DNA from: JAPPLB01 sp965218555
Lineage (GTDB): Bacteria; Acidobacteriota; Terriglobia; Bryobacterales; UBA6623
NCBI GenBank assembly: GCA_965218555.1
Contig: OZ244625.1
Span: 3,162,001 to 3,226,000 of the forward strand
Direction: 5' to 3'
DNA: 64,000 nt
A program made the translations under genes and the position numbers. How positions within the stretch are numbered: position 1 is the first letter of the stretch; every line of letters begins with the position of its first letter. Of the stretch, positions 17,147 to 25,029 are shown one piece after another. The notes under the pieces are model-generated. The model had not been told where the DNA came from and made no database searches. It worked only from the letters and a program-made list of their open reading frames with translations.

Positions 17147-18325
17147 ATGAACCATCGCATTACCGGATCGCTTTCGCTCAGCCTCATGTTGCTGACTCTC
17201 GGTTGCGGCTCCCCTGAATCCGAGACGGCTGAATCCAAAGTGGCTGACGCCTCATGGAAGGCGAACTGGCCCAAGCACGTCATCGCGGAGGGCTACCCGA
17301 ACCAGACCGCCATCGCGGCCGACTTCACCGGCGATGGTTTGCCGGACGTGATCGTCAGCGCGGAGAACGAAACACGCCTCTATGTGGCCCCAGATTGGAC
17401 CAAGTTCGTCATTGGCGCCGAGCAGCCTGGCAAGACCGCGATCCACAGCGAGGTGATCGACGTGGACGCGGACGGCGACCCGGACTACATCGGCGGCGTA
17501 TACAGCCCCGGCCCGGTCTTCTGGCTCGAACGTCCGGACGACCCTCTAAGGGGGCCCTGGCCGTATCACCTTGTGGATGAAGAAATCGACGGCACACACG
17601 GCCTGATCTCCGGCGACGTCAACGGCGACGGCAAGGTGGACCTGATTGCCAACAGCGCTCAGCCCAAGGGTCCTTATCCCGAATCGATCGCATGGTATGA
17701 GATCCCCGAAAACCCGCGCGAGGCCGAGCGCTGGACCCGTCATGTCTTTGCCGACAAAGACGCGCCGGGGCTCAGCCATTACATGGGCGTCGGAGACGTC
17801 AGCGGCGACGGCAAGGCCGACATTTCCGCCGCAGCGAAGATTCCTGAGGGCGGCAACTGGTTCGCCTGGTGGGAGCAGCCGGCCGATGGCGGCGAGCCCT
17901 GGAAGAAGCATGTTCTCGCGACCGAGCAGGAAGGCGCGACGAACATCCTGATCGCGGAGCTGAGCGGTGACGGCAAGGCCGATTTCATCGCGTCCCGCGG
18001 ACACGGCAAAGGAGTGCTGTGGTTCAAGGCCCCGGACTTCGAGCTTATGGAGATCAACCCCTCGCTCGAAGGCCCGCATAGCCTGGCCATCGGCGACATC
18101 GACGGCGACGGTGACATCGATGCCGCGAGCTGCGCGAAAGACAGCTTCATTGCGGCCTGGTTCGAGAACGACGGCGGGGGCAACTTCACGACCCACCACA
18201 TCAACGAAGATCAAGCTGCCTACGATATCCGCCTCGTAGACATGGATGGTGACGGCGACCTCGATGTATTGATCGCCGGCCAGGAAAGCAAGAACGTCGT
18301 TTGGTATGAAAACGTCCGGTCGTAG
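17147..18325 (+). CDS. FG-GAP/VCBS seven-bladed beta-propeller lipoprotein
   Basis: 392 residues with a lipoprotein signal (SLMLLTLGCGSPES, lipobox LTLGC). Seven calcium-loop repeats of DxDGDGxxD type follow at regular spacing, for example ADFTGDGLPDV, IDVDADGDPDY, GDVNGDGKVDL, GDVSGDGKADI, AELSGDGKADF, GDIDGDGDIDA and VDMDGDGDLDV, which predict one closed seven-bladed propeller. Each blade also carries a tryptophan-rich strand (ITWYE/FWLE/WWEQ type). Such proteins are surface or periplasmic binding scaffolds, sometimes for sugars; the ligand is unknown. The ribosome site aaagga lies 11 bases before ATG. It stands alone between ntrX and RNase J. Confidence 0.85.
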   Translation: MNHRITGSLSLSLMLLTLGCGSPESETAESKVADASWKANWPKHVIAEGYPNQTAIAADFTGDGLPDVIVSAENETRLYVAPDWTKFVIGAEQPGKTAIHSEVIDVDADGDPDYIGGVYSPGPVFWLERPDDPLRGPWPYHLVDEEIDGTHGLISGDVNGDGKVDLIANSAQPKGPYPESIAWYEIPENPREAERWTRHVFADKDAPGLSHYMGVGDVSGDGKADISAAAKIPEGGNWFAWWEQPADGGEPWKKHVLATEQEGATNILIAELSGDGKADFIASRGHGKGVLWFKAPDFELMEINPSLEGPHSLAIGDIDGDGDIDAASCAKDSFIAAWFENDGGGNFTTHHINEDQAAYDIRLVDMDGDGDLDVLIAGQESKNVVWYENVRS

Positions 18326-18392
18326 GCAGCCCGTCCGGAAACAGACCCGAGAGATACCTCCGCACCGGCGGCTATAACGCTCGCGTCGCTGC

Positions 18393-18415
18393 TACAATAC
18401 TGCGTCCCGCGGAGG
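18393..18415 (+). promoter_or_regulatory. Likely -10 box and ribosome site of the RNase J gene
   Basis: TACAAT at 18393-18398 is a good -10 element, though no convincing -35 is present. GGAGG at 18411-18415 lies 7 bases before CTG at 18423 and 61 before the first in-frame ATG. The ribosome site therefore decides for the CTG start. Confidence 0.5.
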
Positions 18416-18422
18416 CGCTTCC

Positions 18423-20093
18423 CTGTCTGATCAAAAGCTGCACGTTGTTCCGCTTGGCGGGCTTGGCGAGTTCGGCATGAACATGCTCGCCCTGCGCTGT
18501 GGCGGCGACATGATCGTGATCGACGCCGGCATGATGTTCCCCGGCGGCGAACTGCTCGGGGTGGACATCGTCGTGCCGGATGTCAGCTACCTCGTCGAGC
18601 ACCGCGAGGAAGTCCGCGGCCTGGTGCTGACGCACTGCCATGAGGACCACATCGGCGCGGTCCCCTACGTTCTCTCGCAGCTCGACATACCCATCTACGC
18701 GCCGCGTCTGGCGAGAGCGCTTGTCGAGCGTCGGCTCGAGGAGCACGAACTGAACGAGGAGCCGGTTTTCCACGAGATGGGTTCGGGAGACACCGTCGAG
18801 ATTGGATGCTTTCAGGTCGAGTTCATTCAGGTCACGCACAGCACGGCTGACTCTTTTGCGCTCGCTGTTCAGACGCCGCTGGGCGCTGTGATCCACACGG
18901 GCGACTTCAAGATCGACCCGACGCCCGTGGACAACCGCCTCTTCGATCTGCATCGCTTTGCCGACTACGGACAGCGCGGCGTTCTTCTTCTGCTGTCGGA
19001 CTCGACGAATATCGAAGTCGATGGTTACACGCCTTCAGAGAAAACGGTTCGTCCGCGGCTTGAAGATCTGCTCCAGCACAGCAGCGGGACCGTTTTCATC
19101 AGTTGCTTCTCCTCGTCCACGCATCGCGTCCAGCAAATCCTCGATCTGTCGCTCCACTGCGGCCGCAAGGTGTCTCTCATCGGGCGCAGCATGCAGACGT
19201 CCTGTGAGTTGGCACACGATCTAGGCCTGCTCCGCATCCCCGACGGCCTTTTGTTGCGCCCCGGCGATATGCAGCGACTGCCTCGATATCAGCGCACCGT
19301 GATCATCGCGGGTAGCCAGGGCGAGCCGCTTTCTTCGCTCTCGCGCGCGTCGGTCGGCAAACACCGCTATGCACGGATCGAAGAAGGCGACCGGGTCGTC
19401 CTCAGCACCCGCATGATCCCCGGAAACGAAAAAGCCATCTTCCGCATGATCGACCACATCTACCGCCGGGAAGCTGAAGTCTTCTACGGAGCGATGAGTC
19501 CACCTCTGCACGTGTCGGGACACGCCTCCCGCCAGGAACTACTCCTCATGCTCAACCTTACGCGGCCGAAGTACTTCGTGCCGGTTCACGGCGAGTACCG
19601 GCAGCTCTCGCGGCACATCCGCATGGCCGAAACCCTGCGCGGCTCCGGCATCGAAGACTCATTCCTGCTGCAAAGCGGAGATGTCCTCGAAATCGATGAG
19701 GCGGGCGCTCGCCGCCAGGAATCAGTGCCGGTAGGACGGGTCTGCATTGACTCCGGCACCGGCGACGAGATCGTCGAGGAGATCGTCATCCGCGACCGAC
19801 GCCATCTTTCGGAATTCGGCGTGGTCATCCCGATCGTCGCACTGAATCGTCACACCGGTGAGATCGAGAGCGGACCCGAGATCGTCACGCGCGGTTTTGT
19901 CATCCGCGAGGACGACCCCTCGCTGCTGGAGGGTGCCCGCGAGGTCGTTGCGAACACGCTTGCCGGGGCAACGTATGAAGAGAAAACGGACTGGGGGGTG
20001 ATGGAAGAGAAGGTTCGCGCCGACCTGCGCCGCCACCTCAGCCGCGAGACATCCAGCCGGCCGCTGGTCTTGCCGGTGATTCTGCAAACGTAG
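18423..20093 (+). CDS. rnj: Ribonuclease J (metallo-beta-lactamase/beta-CASP), CTG start
   Basis: 556 residues. From CTG at 18423 the protein begins (M)SDQKLHVVPLGGLGEFGMNML, which contains the invariant first strand and GGLGE motif of RNase J; starting at the ATG at 18477 would delete it. No ATG, GTG or TTG is available in between or just upstream, and GGAGG precedes CTG by 7 bases. Metal motifs: LTHCHEDHIGA, THSTADSFAL, HTGDFKID; beta-CASP motifs: DSTN, GSQGEP, and SGHASRQEL with VPVHGEYRQL. The C-terminal domain is present. RNase J is a 5'-3' exo/endonuclease maturing rRNA and degrading mRNA. It ends one base before the convergent aldo/keto reductase gene. Confidence 0.92.
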   Translation: MSDQKLHVVPLGGLGEFGMNMLALRCGGDMIVIDAGMMFPGGELLGVDIVVPDVSYLVEHREEVRGLVLTHCHEDHIGAVPYVLSQLDIPIYAPRLARALVERRLEEHELNEEPVFHEMGSGDTVEIGCFQVEFIQVTHSTADSFALAVQTPLGAVIHTGDFKIDPTPVDNRLFDLHRFADYGQRGVLLLLSDSTNIEVDGYTPSEKTVRPRLEDLLQHSSGTVFISCFSSSTHRVQQILDLSLHCGRKVSLIGRSMQTSCELAHDLGLLRIPDGLLLRPGDMQRLPRYQRTVIIAGSQGEPLSSLSRASVGKHRYARIEEGDRVVLSTRMIPGNEKAIFRMIDHIYRREAEVFYGAMSPPLHVSGHASRQELLLMLNLTRPKYFVPVHGEYRQLSRHIRMAETLRGSGIEDSFLLQSGDVLEIDEAGARRQESVPVGRVCIDSGTGDEIVEEIVIRDRRHLSEFGVVIPIVALNRHTGEIESGPEIVTRGFVIREDDPSLLEGAREVVANTLAGATYEEKTDWGVMEEKVRADLRRHLSRETSSRPLVLPVILQT

Positions 20094-20094
20094 G

Positions 20095-21087
20095 CTACGC
20101 AGGCTTGTCGCCGTCCCAGGCGACGGGCCCACGCAGTTCGCCCCAGTCCTTGCTCCGTGCGAGCACCTTGCCTTTCTTTTTGAGCCGGGTCAGCTCGTCC
20201 GCCGAGAAGGCCTTGTAGGCCCGTACCGTCTTCAAAGCCTTCTGCAACTCCGCCGTATTCTTCATCCCCATGATGGCGACCGACAGGCCGGGGATGCCCA
20301 GGGCGTACCGCACTGCGTTCGTGTAATGCTCTTCAGCGGAAAGCTTTGCGCCGTCGCCTTCCGTGCCGCCGAGGATCTTCATCGCGACCACGCCCATTTC
20401 CCGCTTGGCCGCCTCGGCAAAGACGGTGCCTTCGAAGTTGTAGGTGTGCAGGTCGACGAAATTCGCGGCGCTCATCACGAGCTCGATCTCGCCGCTCTCG
20501 ATGATCGGAAGCGCGCGTGTCGGCCGCAGATGACACGTCAGTCCGATGTGCCGGATCAGTCCCTCCTTCTTCGCGTCGCGGAGTGCTTGCAGCGCCCCGT
20601 CTTCACCCATCAAGACATCGAGGTCCGGGAAGCGGTCGGTGCGGCCAACGTTGTGCAGATGGACGACGTCCAGGTAGTCTGTCTGCATCTTGTGAAGGCT
20701 TTCTTTGATCTGCCAGGTGGCATCCTGGTTGGAAGTTGCCTCCACCTTCGACACGAGGACAAACTTGTCGCGCTTACCATTGAGTGCCGGACCGAGCCGG
20801 CGTTCCGCCATTCCGTAGATCGGCGCCGCGTCGAGGTAGTTCACTCCCTCATCGGCCGCCATCGCGATCACCCGGTTCACTTCCTTCTGCGTCACGCCGG
20901 GCTGCCCCAGAGGTGAGGTTCCAATCCCGAGGATGCCGACTTCGATGCCGGTCTTACCGAGCGGACGGCGTTCGAGCGCGCCCGTGGCTCCGGATGCCGC
21001 CAGCGGCGAAGTGGCAATCGCTCCGCCCGCCAGCACGGCTTTACGGCCCAGTTCCCTGCGAGTGAATTGCCTGTCTCTTGCGGCCAT
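20095..21087 (-). CDS. Tat-exported aldo/keto reductase
   Basis: 330 residues from 21087, chosen because it is preceded by a GAGGAGG ribosome site and gives a Tat signal (TRRELGRKAVLAGGAIATSPLAA). The catalytic tetrad is visible: D and Y in NYLDAAPIYGMAERRLG, K in VLVSKVEA, H in VVHLHNVG. The NADP site near GIPGLSVAIMGMKN is that of the AKR barrel. Export of a folded, cofactor-loaded enzyme by Tat is common in this phylum. Substrate unknown, probably a sugar-derived carbonyl given the symporter and isomerase upstream. A solo REP-like repeat sits between it and the symporter gene. Confidence 0.85.
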   Translation of the reverse strand: MAARDRQFTRRELGRKAVLAGGAIATSPLAASGATGALERRPLGKTGIEVGILGIGTSPLGQPGVTQKEVNRVIAMAADEGVNYLDAAPIYGMAERRLGPALNGKRDKFVLVSKVEATSNQDATWQIKESLHKMQTDYLDVVHLHNVGRTDRFPDLDVLMGEDGALQALRDAKKEGLIRHIGLTCHLRPTRALPIIESGEIELVMSAANFVDLHTYNFEGTVFAEAAKREMGVVAMKILGGTEGDGAKLSAEEHYTNAVRYALGIPGLSVAIMGMKNTAELQKALKTVRAYKAFSADELTRLKKKGKVLARSKDWGELRGPVAWDGDKPA

Positions 21088-21129
21088 TCCGGCCTCCTCA
21101 TGCCGAACGAGTTCTGTGGATAGTCTATC

Positions 21130-21167
21130 AGCCCGTGGTGCAAGTCCCGTGGAAGGCACGGCGGGCT
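21130..21167. repeat. Solo REP-like palindromic repeat
   Basis: 38 bases beginning agcccgtggtgcaagtc and ending gcgggct, the inverted ends pairing. It matches the right-hand end of the 671-968 element read on the other strand at about nine of ten positions. It overlaps nothing and lies just after the stop of the symporter gene, where it could form an mRNA-stabilising or terminating hairpin. Confidence 0.7.
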
Positions 21168-21168
21168 G

Positions 21169-22842
21169 TTAAGCCGCCGGGGCTGCCTTTGCGCCTCCGC
21201 GACCGATGATCAACCCCACTGCCACCGTCATCAAGCACCCCACCAGGTTGTACCAGAGATAGGACACATCCGTGAGTCTCGCCGTCAGCGCGACGGCGCC
21301 CAGTCCGACAAGCATGCCCGCGAATGCGCCGTTGCCGCTCACGCGCCAACGGTTGAAGGCCAGGACGAACGCACCCAGCAACGACCCGTAGAACAGCGAG
21401 CCCACCATGTTCACCGCCTCGATCAGCGAGCCGAGCTGCCCGCCGAAGCTCGCGAATACGGTTGCGTAAACTCCCCAAAACGCCGTCGAGATCTTGGCCG
21501 CTCGCGCATAGTGCATATCAGTACGGCCTCGGGCCAGGTAGCGGCGATAGTGGTCGATCACGGTGACCGTAGCCAGCGAATTGAGTTCCGCTGAAATCGA
21601 TGACATCGCCGCTGCGAAGACAGCCGCCATGATCAGTCCGACCAATCCCGCTGGCAGGTGGCTGATGACGAAGTTCAGAAAGATGTAGTTCGTATCGTTG
21701 TAGGTCGCTCCGTCGTTCGATTGTTCGACGAGGGCGATGGCTTCCTGACGAATGACGCCCAGTTCGGTGTTCGCGGCGACGAAGGCGTTCTCCGCCCCGG
21801 CGTCTCGTTCATGGGACAGCCGCTGAGCAGCCTCGCTCCGCGTGGACCAAGCGGCTTGATAGCGGCTCTGGACGGCTTCATACGCGGGGTCGAGCCGCTC
21901 CTCCATTCGTGTGCGCTCGACCGTGTTGAACAGCAGCGGCGGCTCGACGAACACGAAGAAGGCGAACACCAGCGCCCCCGTCAGCAGGATCATGAACTGC
22001 AGCGGCACCTTGACCACCGCGTTGAAGAGCAAGCTGATGCGCATGTGCCGGATCGACTTGCCGGTCAGGTAGCGCTGGACCTGTGACTGATCCGTCCCAA
22101 AATAGGACAAGGCCAGGAAAGACCCGCCGATCAACCCGGACCACAGGTTGTAACGGTTCTGCCAATCGAAACTCAGGTCAACTGCCCGCATCTTCCCGGA
22201 GATGCCGCCCAGATAAATCGCATCGAGAAAAGAGACATCGGACGGCAGGCCCCAAACGGCTGCCGAAAAAGCCGCCAGGATGCCGGCAAACATCACCATC
22301 ATCTGCTGTGCATCGGTCCACATCACCGCTTTGATACCGCCGATGACGGTGTACGCCACGACCAAGCCGCCCATCGTGACGATCGTCAGCGGTTCGGGCC
22401 AGTCCATGATCGCCGAGAGCACCACGGCCGGAGCGTAGAGAGCCAAACCGACCCCCAGCCCGCGTTGGATGAGAAAAATCAGGCTCGCCAGGGTGCGGGT
22501 TTTTGCATCAAACCTTTTTTCGAGGTACTCATACGCGGTGTAGACACCGGAGCGGAAAAACAACGGGACCGCGACCGCCGAGATGATGACCATGGCAATC
22601 GGCAGGCCGAAGTAGAACTGCACGAAGCGCAGCCCGTCCACATAGCCTTGGCCGGTTGTCCCGATGAAGGTGATCGCGCTGGCCTGGGTGGCCATGATCG
22701 ACAAGCCGATCACCCACCAGCGCATCGTCCGTCCGGCCAGCAGGTACGATGCTACGGTTTTGCTCCCTCGGGCGCGGTACAAGCCGTAGCCGATGATGGC
22801 CACAAGCGAGGCGATCAGAACAGCCCAGTCAATGCCTCTCAT
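21169..22842 (-). CDS. Sodium:solute symporter (SSS/SLC5 family)
   Basis: 557 residues with about 13 to 14 membrane helices. The family marks are the first helix followed by SYLLAGRTMRWWVIGLSIMATQASAITFIG (unwound helix 1, sodium site), GGIKAVMWTDAQQ (helix 5 to 6) and LSYFGTDQSQVQRYLTGKS. A soluble insertion of roughly 80 residues (ERTRMEERLDPAYEAVQSR onward) sits before helix 9. It imports sugars, inositol, sialic acid or similar with sodium; substrate unknown. Its start overlaps the stop of a 47-codon membrane protein as ATGA, and the isomerase gene precedes both, forming one operon ending with the aldo/keto reductase. Confidence 0.9.
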   Translation of the reverse strand: MRGIDWAVLIASLVAIIGYGLYRARGSKTVASYLLAGRTMRWWVIGLSIMATQASAITFIGTTGQGYVDGLRFVQFYFGLPIAMVIISAVAVPLFFRSGVYTAYEYLEKRFDAKTRTLASLIFLIQRGLGVGLALYAPAVVLSAIMDWPEPLTIVTMGGLVVAYTVIGGIKAVMWTDAQQMMVMFAGILAAFSAAVWGLPSDVSFLDAIYLGGISGKMRAVDLSFDWQNRYNLWSGLIGGSFLALSYFGTDQSQVQRYLTGKSIRHMRISLLFNAVVKVPLQFMILLTGALVFAFFVFVEPPLLFNTVERTRMEERLDPAYEAVQSRYQAAWSTRSEAAQRLSHERDAGAENAFVAANTELGVIRQEAIALVEQSNDGATYNDTNYIFLNFVISHLPAGLVGLIMAAVFAAAMSSISAELNSLATVTVIDHYRRYLARGRTDMHYARAAKISTAFWGVYATVFASFGGQLGSLIEAVNMVGSLFYGSLLGAFVLAFNRWRVSGNGAFAGMLVGLGAVALTARLTDVSYLWYNLVGCLMTVAVGLIIGRGGAKAAPAA

Positions 22843-22982
22843 GAAGGCGGGTCAAAGCGGACGGTGAAGAGGTAGAAAAGCAGAATCCAGAGAGTCAGGT
22901 GCGCCAGCACGGCTGCGTAGACGCTGCCCCATGATCCGAGCGGCGGCGGTTCTTCTTCCGAGCCGTTGTCTACGCTGCGCAC
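22839..22982 (-). CDS. 47-residue single-helix membrane protein coupled to the SSS symporter
   Basis: Starts at GTG 22982 inside the end of the isomerase gene (13-base overlap) and stops within the symporter start (ATGA). Sequence features: acidic, proline-rich N-terminus (DNGSEEEPPPLGSWGSVY), one hydrophobic helix (AAVLAHLTLWILLFYLFTVRF) and a short tail. Small one-helix proteins of this plan often precede SSS symporters and may be accessory subunits, comparable in layout to other two-part transporters. The double overlap argues strongly for real translation. Confidence 0.7.
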   Translation of the reverse strand: MRSVDNGSEEEPPPLGSWGSVYAAVLAHLTLWILLFYLFTVRFDPPS

Positions 22983-23812
22983 TGTACGAGGCTCTTCAGA
23001 TACTTGACAATGCGTGGCATCGCCTTGTTGATCGGGTCGCCGCCGTGGCGATTAGGCTCGTAGACGATGTCGATGATACCGCCGTAGTGGACACCCCGAA
23101 GAATATCGAAGATCTTCGGGTAGTCGATGTAGGGCTCCGAACCGTCGGCCCGCGGATTGTAGAACTTCACGCGCACGTGCCGTGCAAGAGGCGCGGTCAT
23201 ACGGATGCTTTCCATGAAATCGGCATCCTTCAGTTCAGGCGGGACTTCACCGCTGGCGCCGCCGGAACCGGCGAACTGCCCCGTGTCAAGCAACACTGTG
23301 AAGTTCGGGTGGTTCACCTCGCGAATGAATCGCAGCGTCTCTTCGCCGGTGCGAGCCAGCGCCCCGTGGTTGTGATTTTGGAGCCCCACCGTCATTCCCT
23401 GTTCCGCCGCCTCCTCACAGGTTTTGCGCAGACCCTTGACAGCGCGATGGAAGGCGTCTTCGCGATCCGCTTCGTTCTTGGGTGAGCCCGCGAACACCCG
23501 CAGGATCGGTGCACCCAGGAACATACCAACGTCAATGGACTGGTAAGCCTTCTCGAGTTCCGCCTTCTCGCCATCGCGCGGAGTGCCGAAGTTCGTCGAG
23601 ACGGTGAACATCGACATCGACAGCCCGTTGTCGAGATAAGCCCGTCGCACGTCCTTGAGATATTTCGTCGAAACCGACGGCAGGTTGCGGATGTGCATGC
23701 TCGCCGCTTCGAGATCGTATTTGCGGCACTGCTTGAGGAAGTCGAAGATCGTGAGCTTCCCGTCGGCGATTTGCCGCGAGTAGTTGAGGGAATAGTCGCT
23801 GACCTTAATCAT
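22970..23812 (-). CDS. Sugar phosphate isomerase/epimerase-like protein (xylose isomerase-like TIM barrel)
   Basis: 280 residues. The AP_endonuc_2/xylose-isomerase-like barrel is recognised by the N-terminal MIKVSDYSLNYSRQI, VGLQNHNHGALARTGEETL (metal/substrate His), FTVLLDTGQFAGSGG (Asp), RHVRVKFYNP and GIIDIVYEPNRHGGD (Glu). It has no signal peptide, so it is cytoplasmic. It probably isomerises or epimerises the substrate brought in by the SSS symporter just downstream. The ribosome site ggaggtg lies 7 bases before the ATG. Confidence 0.8.
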   Translation of the reverse strand: MIKVSDYSLNYSRQIADGKLTIFDFLKQCRKYDLEAASMHIRNLPSVSTKYLKDVRRAYLDNGLSMSMFTVSTNFGTPRDGEKAELEKAYQSIDVGMFLGAPILRVFAGSPKNEADREDAFHRAVKGLRKTCEEAAEQGMTVGLQNHNHGALARTGEETLRFIREVNHPNFTVLLDTGQFAGSGGASGEVPPELKDADFMESIRMTAPLARHVRVKFYNPRADGSEPYIDYPKIFDILRGVHYGGIIDIVYEPNRHGGDPINKAMPRIVKYLKSLVQCAA

Positions 23813-23894
23813 TTACACCTCCGCACCCCTGTGTGAATTTATCCGTTTTACCGCAAGACGGGGCGCGGAGCAACCAGCCGCTGAAATCAGGTGT

Positions 23895-24968
23895 TCAGGT
23901 GCGCAGTTCAGGCAAGGCGCCGGTCGGTCTGAGCTGAATCTCTCGAACGCAATTCAACCCCAGGCCGGGTTCTTCTCTCTGCGCCGTTTTCCAGGACACA
24001 AGAACCTCTCGCGGTTTTTCTTTGTTCTTTGACCGGGCACGCTCCGCAATCTCACCGCCGTGTCGATCCGGGTCGGGGTACGCCCGCAACGACACGAAGT
24101 CTTCCTCCCCGTTCGCTCCTTGTTCGAAAGAGAGAAGAACCTGCGGCTGGGCTTCACGGATAATCTCATACGTTGTGGTGAGCGGGAAAAGTTCCGGCCG
24201 TGCGAAATAGCCCCTCACCGGCGTCAGCGCGATACCTGCGAGCGGCACGTAGCGGTAGAGGATCTCCTTGAGCTGAACGTGAGCGTATTTGATGTATTCG
24301 ATGAAATCCTCGTCCTGTTGGAATCGCCGCTCCGAAGCGTCCCCGTGCGCCGCAATGGCATACGGCCAATCCGGTTGCACCGAGTCCGGCGAATAAAAAT
24401 ACGGATGACGCCAATCGAGTCCGTAGGCGTACTCGAGTATCAGGCCCATCGAGGCATCGCGGCAGGCATCGGTCATCTCGCCCACAAGATCGCGGCCGGC
24501 GGGCGCGCTTAAGCTCGTGAATGACGTCTCATTGGTGCGAAACAGGCTGAAGCCATCCCACAACCGGGCCGGGAAACGGATGTAAGAAGCGCCCGCCGTT
24601 TGTGCGAACTGCACTAACGCCTCAGCGGAGAACGCCTCGGCGGTGAAGTTCTGTTTGAGTCGATCGTACGCAGCCGCTGAAACCGCCTTATGGAAGCGCA
24701 CCCAGGGATCAGGACCCAGTTGGCGGTAGACACCGTACTGGAGTGACAGCCCGGCATGCCCTTTCCGGAACCATTCCAGGCAGGCTTGGCGCGGCATGCT
24801 GCTGTACGCCGTCTTGTGGGCCGACAGGAACCCGGGCGCCTCATCTTTGGCTTCCCGAGTCCTGCCGCAACCCAGCAGCGCGGCCGTCGCGGCGAGGAAC
24901 TCTCTTCGATTCGATGCGCGGTCAGGCAATGCGGCGGAACCCAAGTGGACTCTAGTGTAATGCGTCAT
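23895..24968 (-). CDS. GH29-like (alpha-L-fucosidase-like) secreted protein
   Basis: 357 residues from 24968, which gives an RR-type leader with a cysteine (SNRREFLAATAALLGCG), suggesting a Tat-exported lipoprotein; longer starts add an unlikely arginine-rich stretch. The body follows the N-terminal GH29 barrel: CLEWFRKGHAGLSLQYGVY, FNFTAEAFSAEALVQFAQTAGASYIRF, ARLWDGFSLFRTNETSF, GRDLVGEMTDACRDASMGLILEYAYGLDWRHPYF. The canonical KHHDGF substrate loop is RLWDGF here, so histidines that hold fucose are missing. It is shorter than typical fucosidases (about 450). It may bind or cut a different sugar, or be inactive. Confidence 0.65.
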   Translation of the reverse strand: MTHYTRVHLGSAALPDRASNRREFLAATAALLGCGRTREAKDEAPGFLSAHKTAYSSMPRQACLEWFRKGHAGLSLQYGVYRQLGPDPWVRFHKAVSAAAYDRLKQNFTAEAFSAEALVQFAQTAGASYIRFPARLWDGFSLFRTNETSFTSLSAPAGRDLVGEMTDACRDASMGLILEYAYGLDWRHPYFYSPDSVQPDWPYAIAAHGDASERRFQQDEDFIEYIKYAHVQLKEILYRYVPLAGIALTPVRGYFARPELFPLTTTYEIIREAQPQVLLSFEQGANGEEDFVSLRAYPDPDRHGGEIAERARSKNKEKPREVLVSWKTAQREEPGLGLNCVREIQLRPTGALPELRT

Positions 24969-25029
24969 AAATGATGTGTCTTGTTGGCGTTTCGCTAGGT
25001 CTTTCTTCTTGAAGCATAACCTCCCGACG

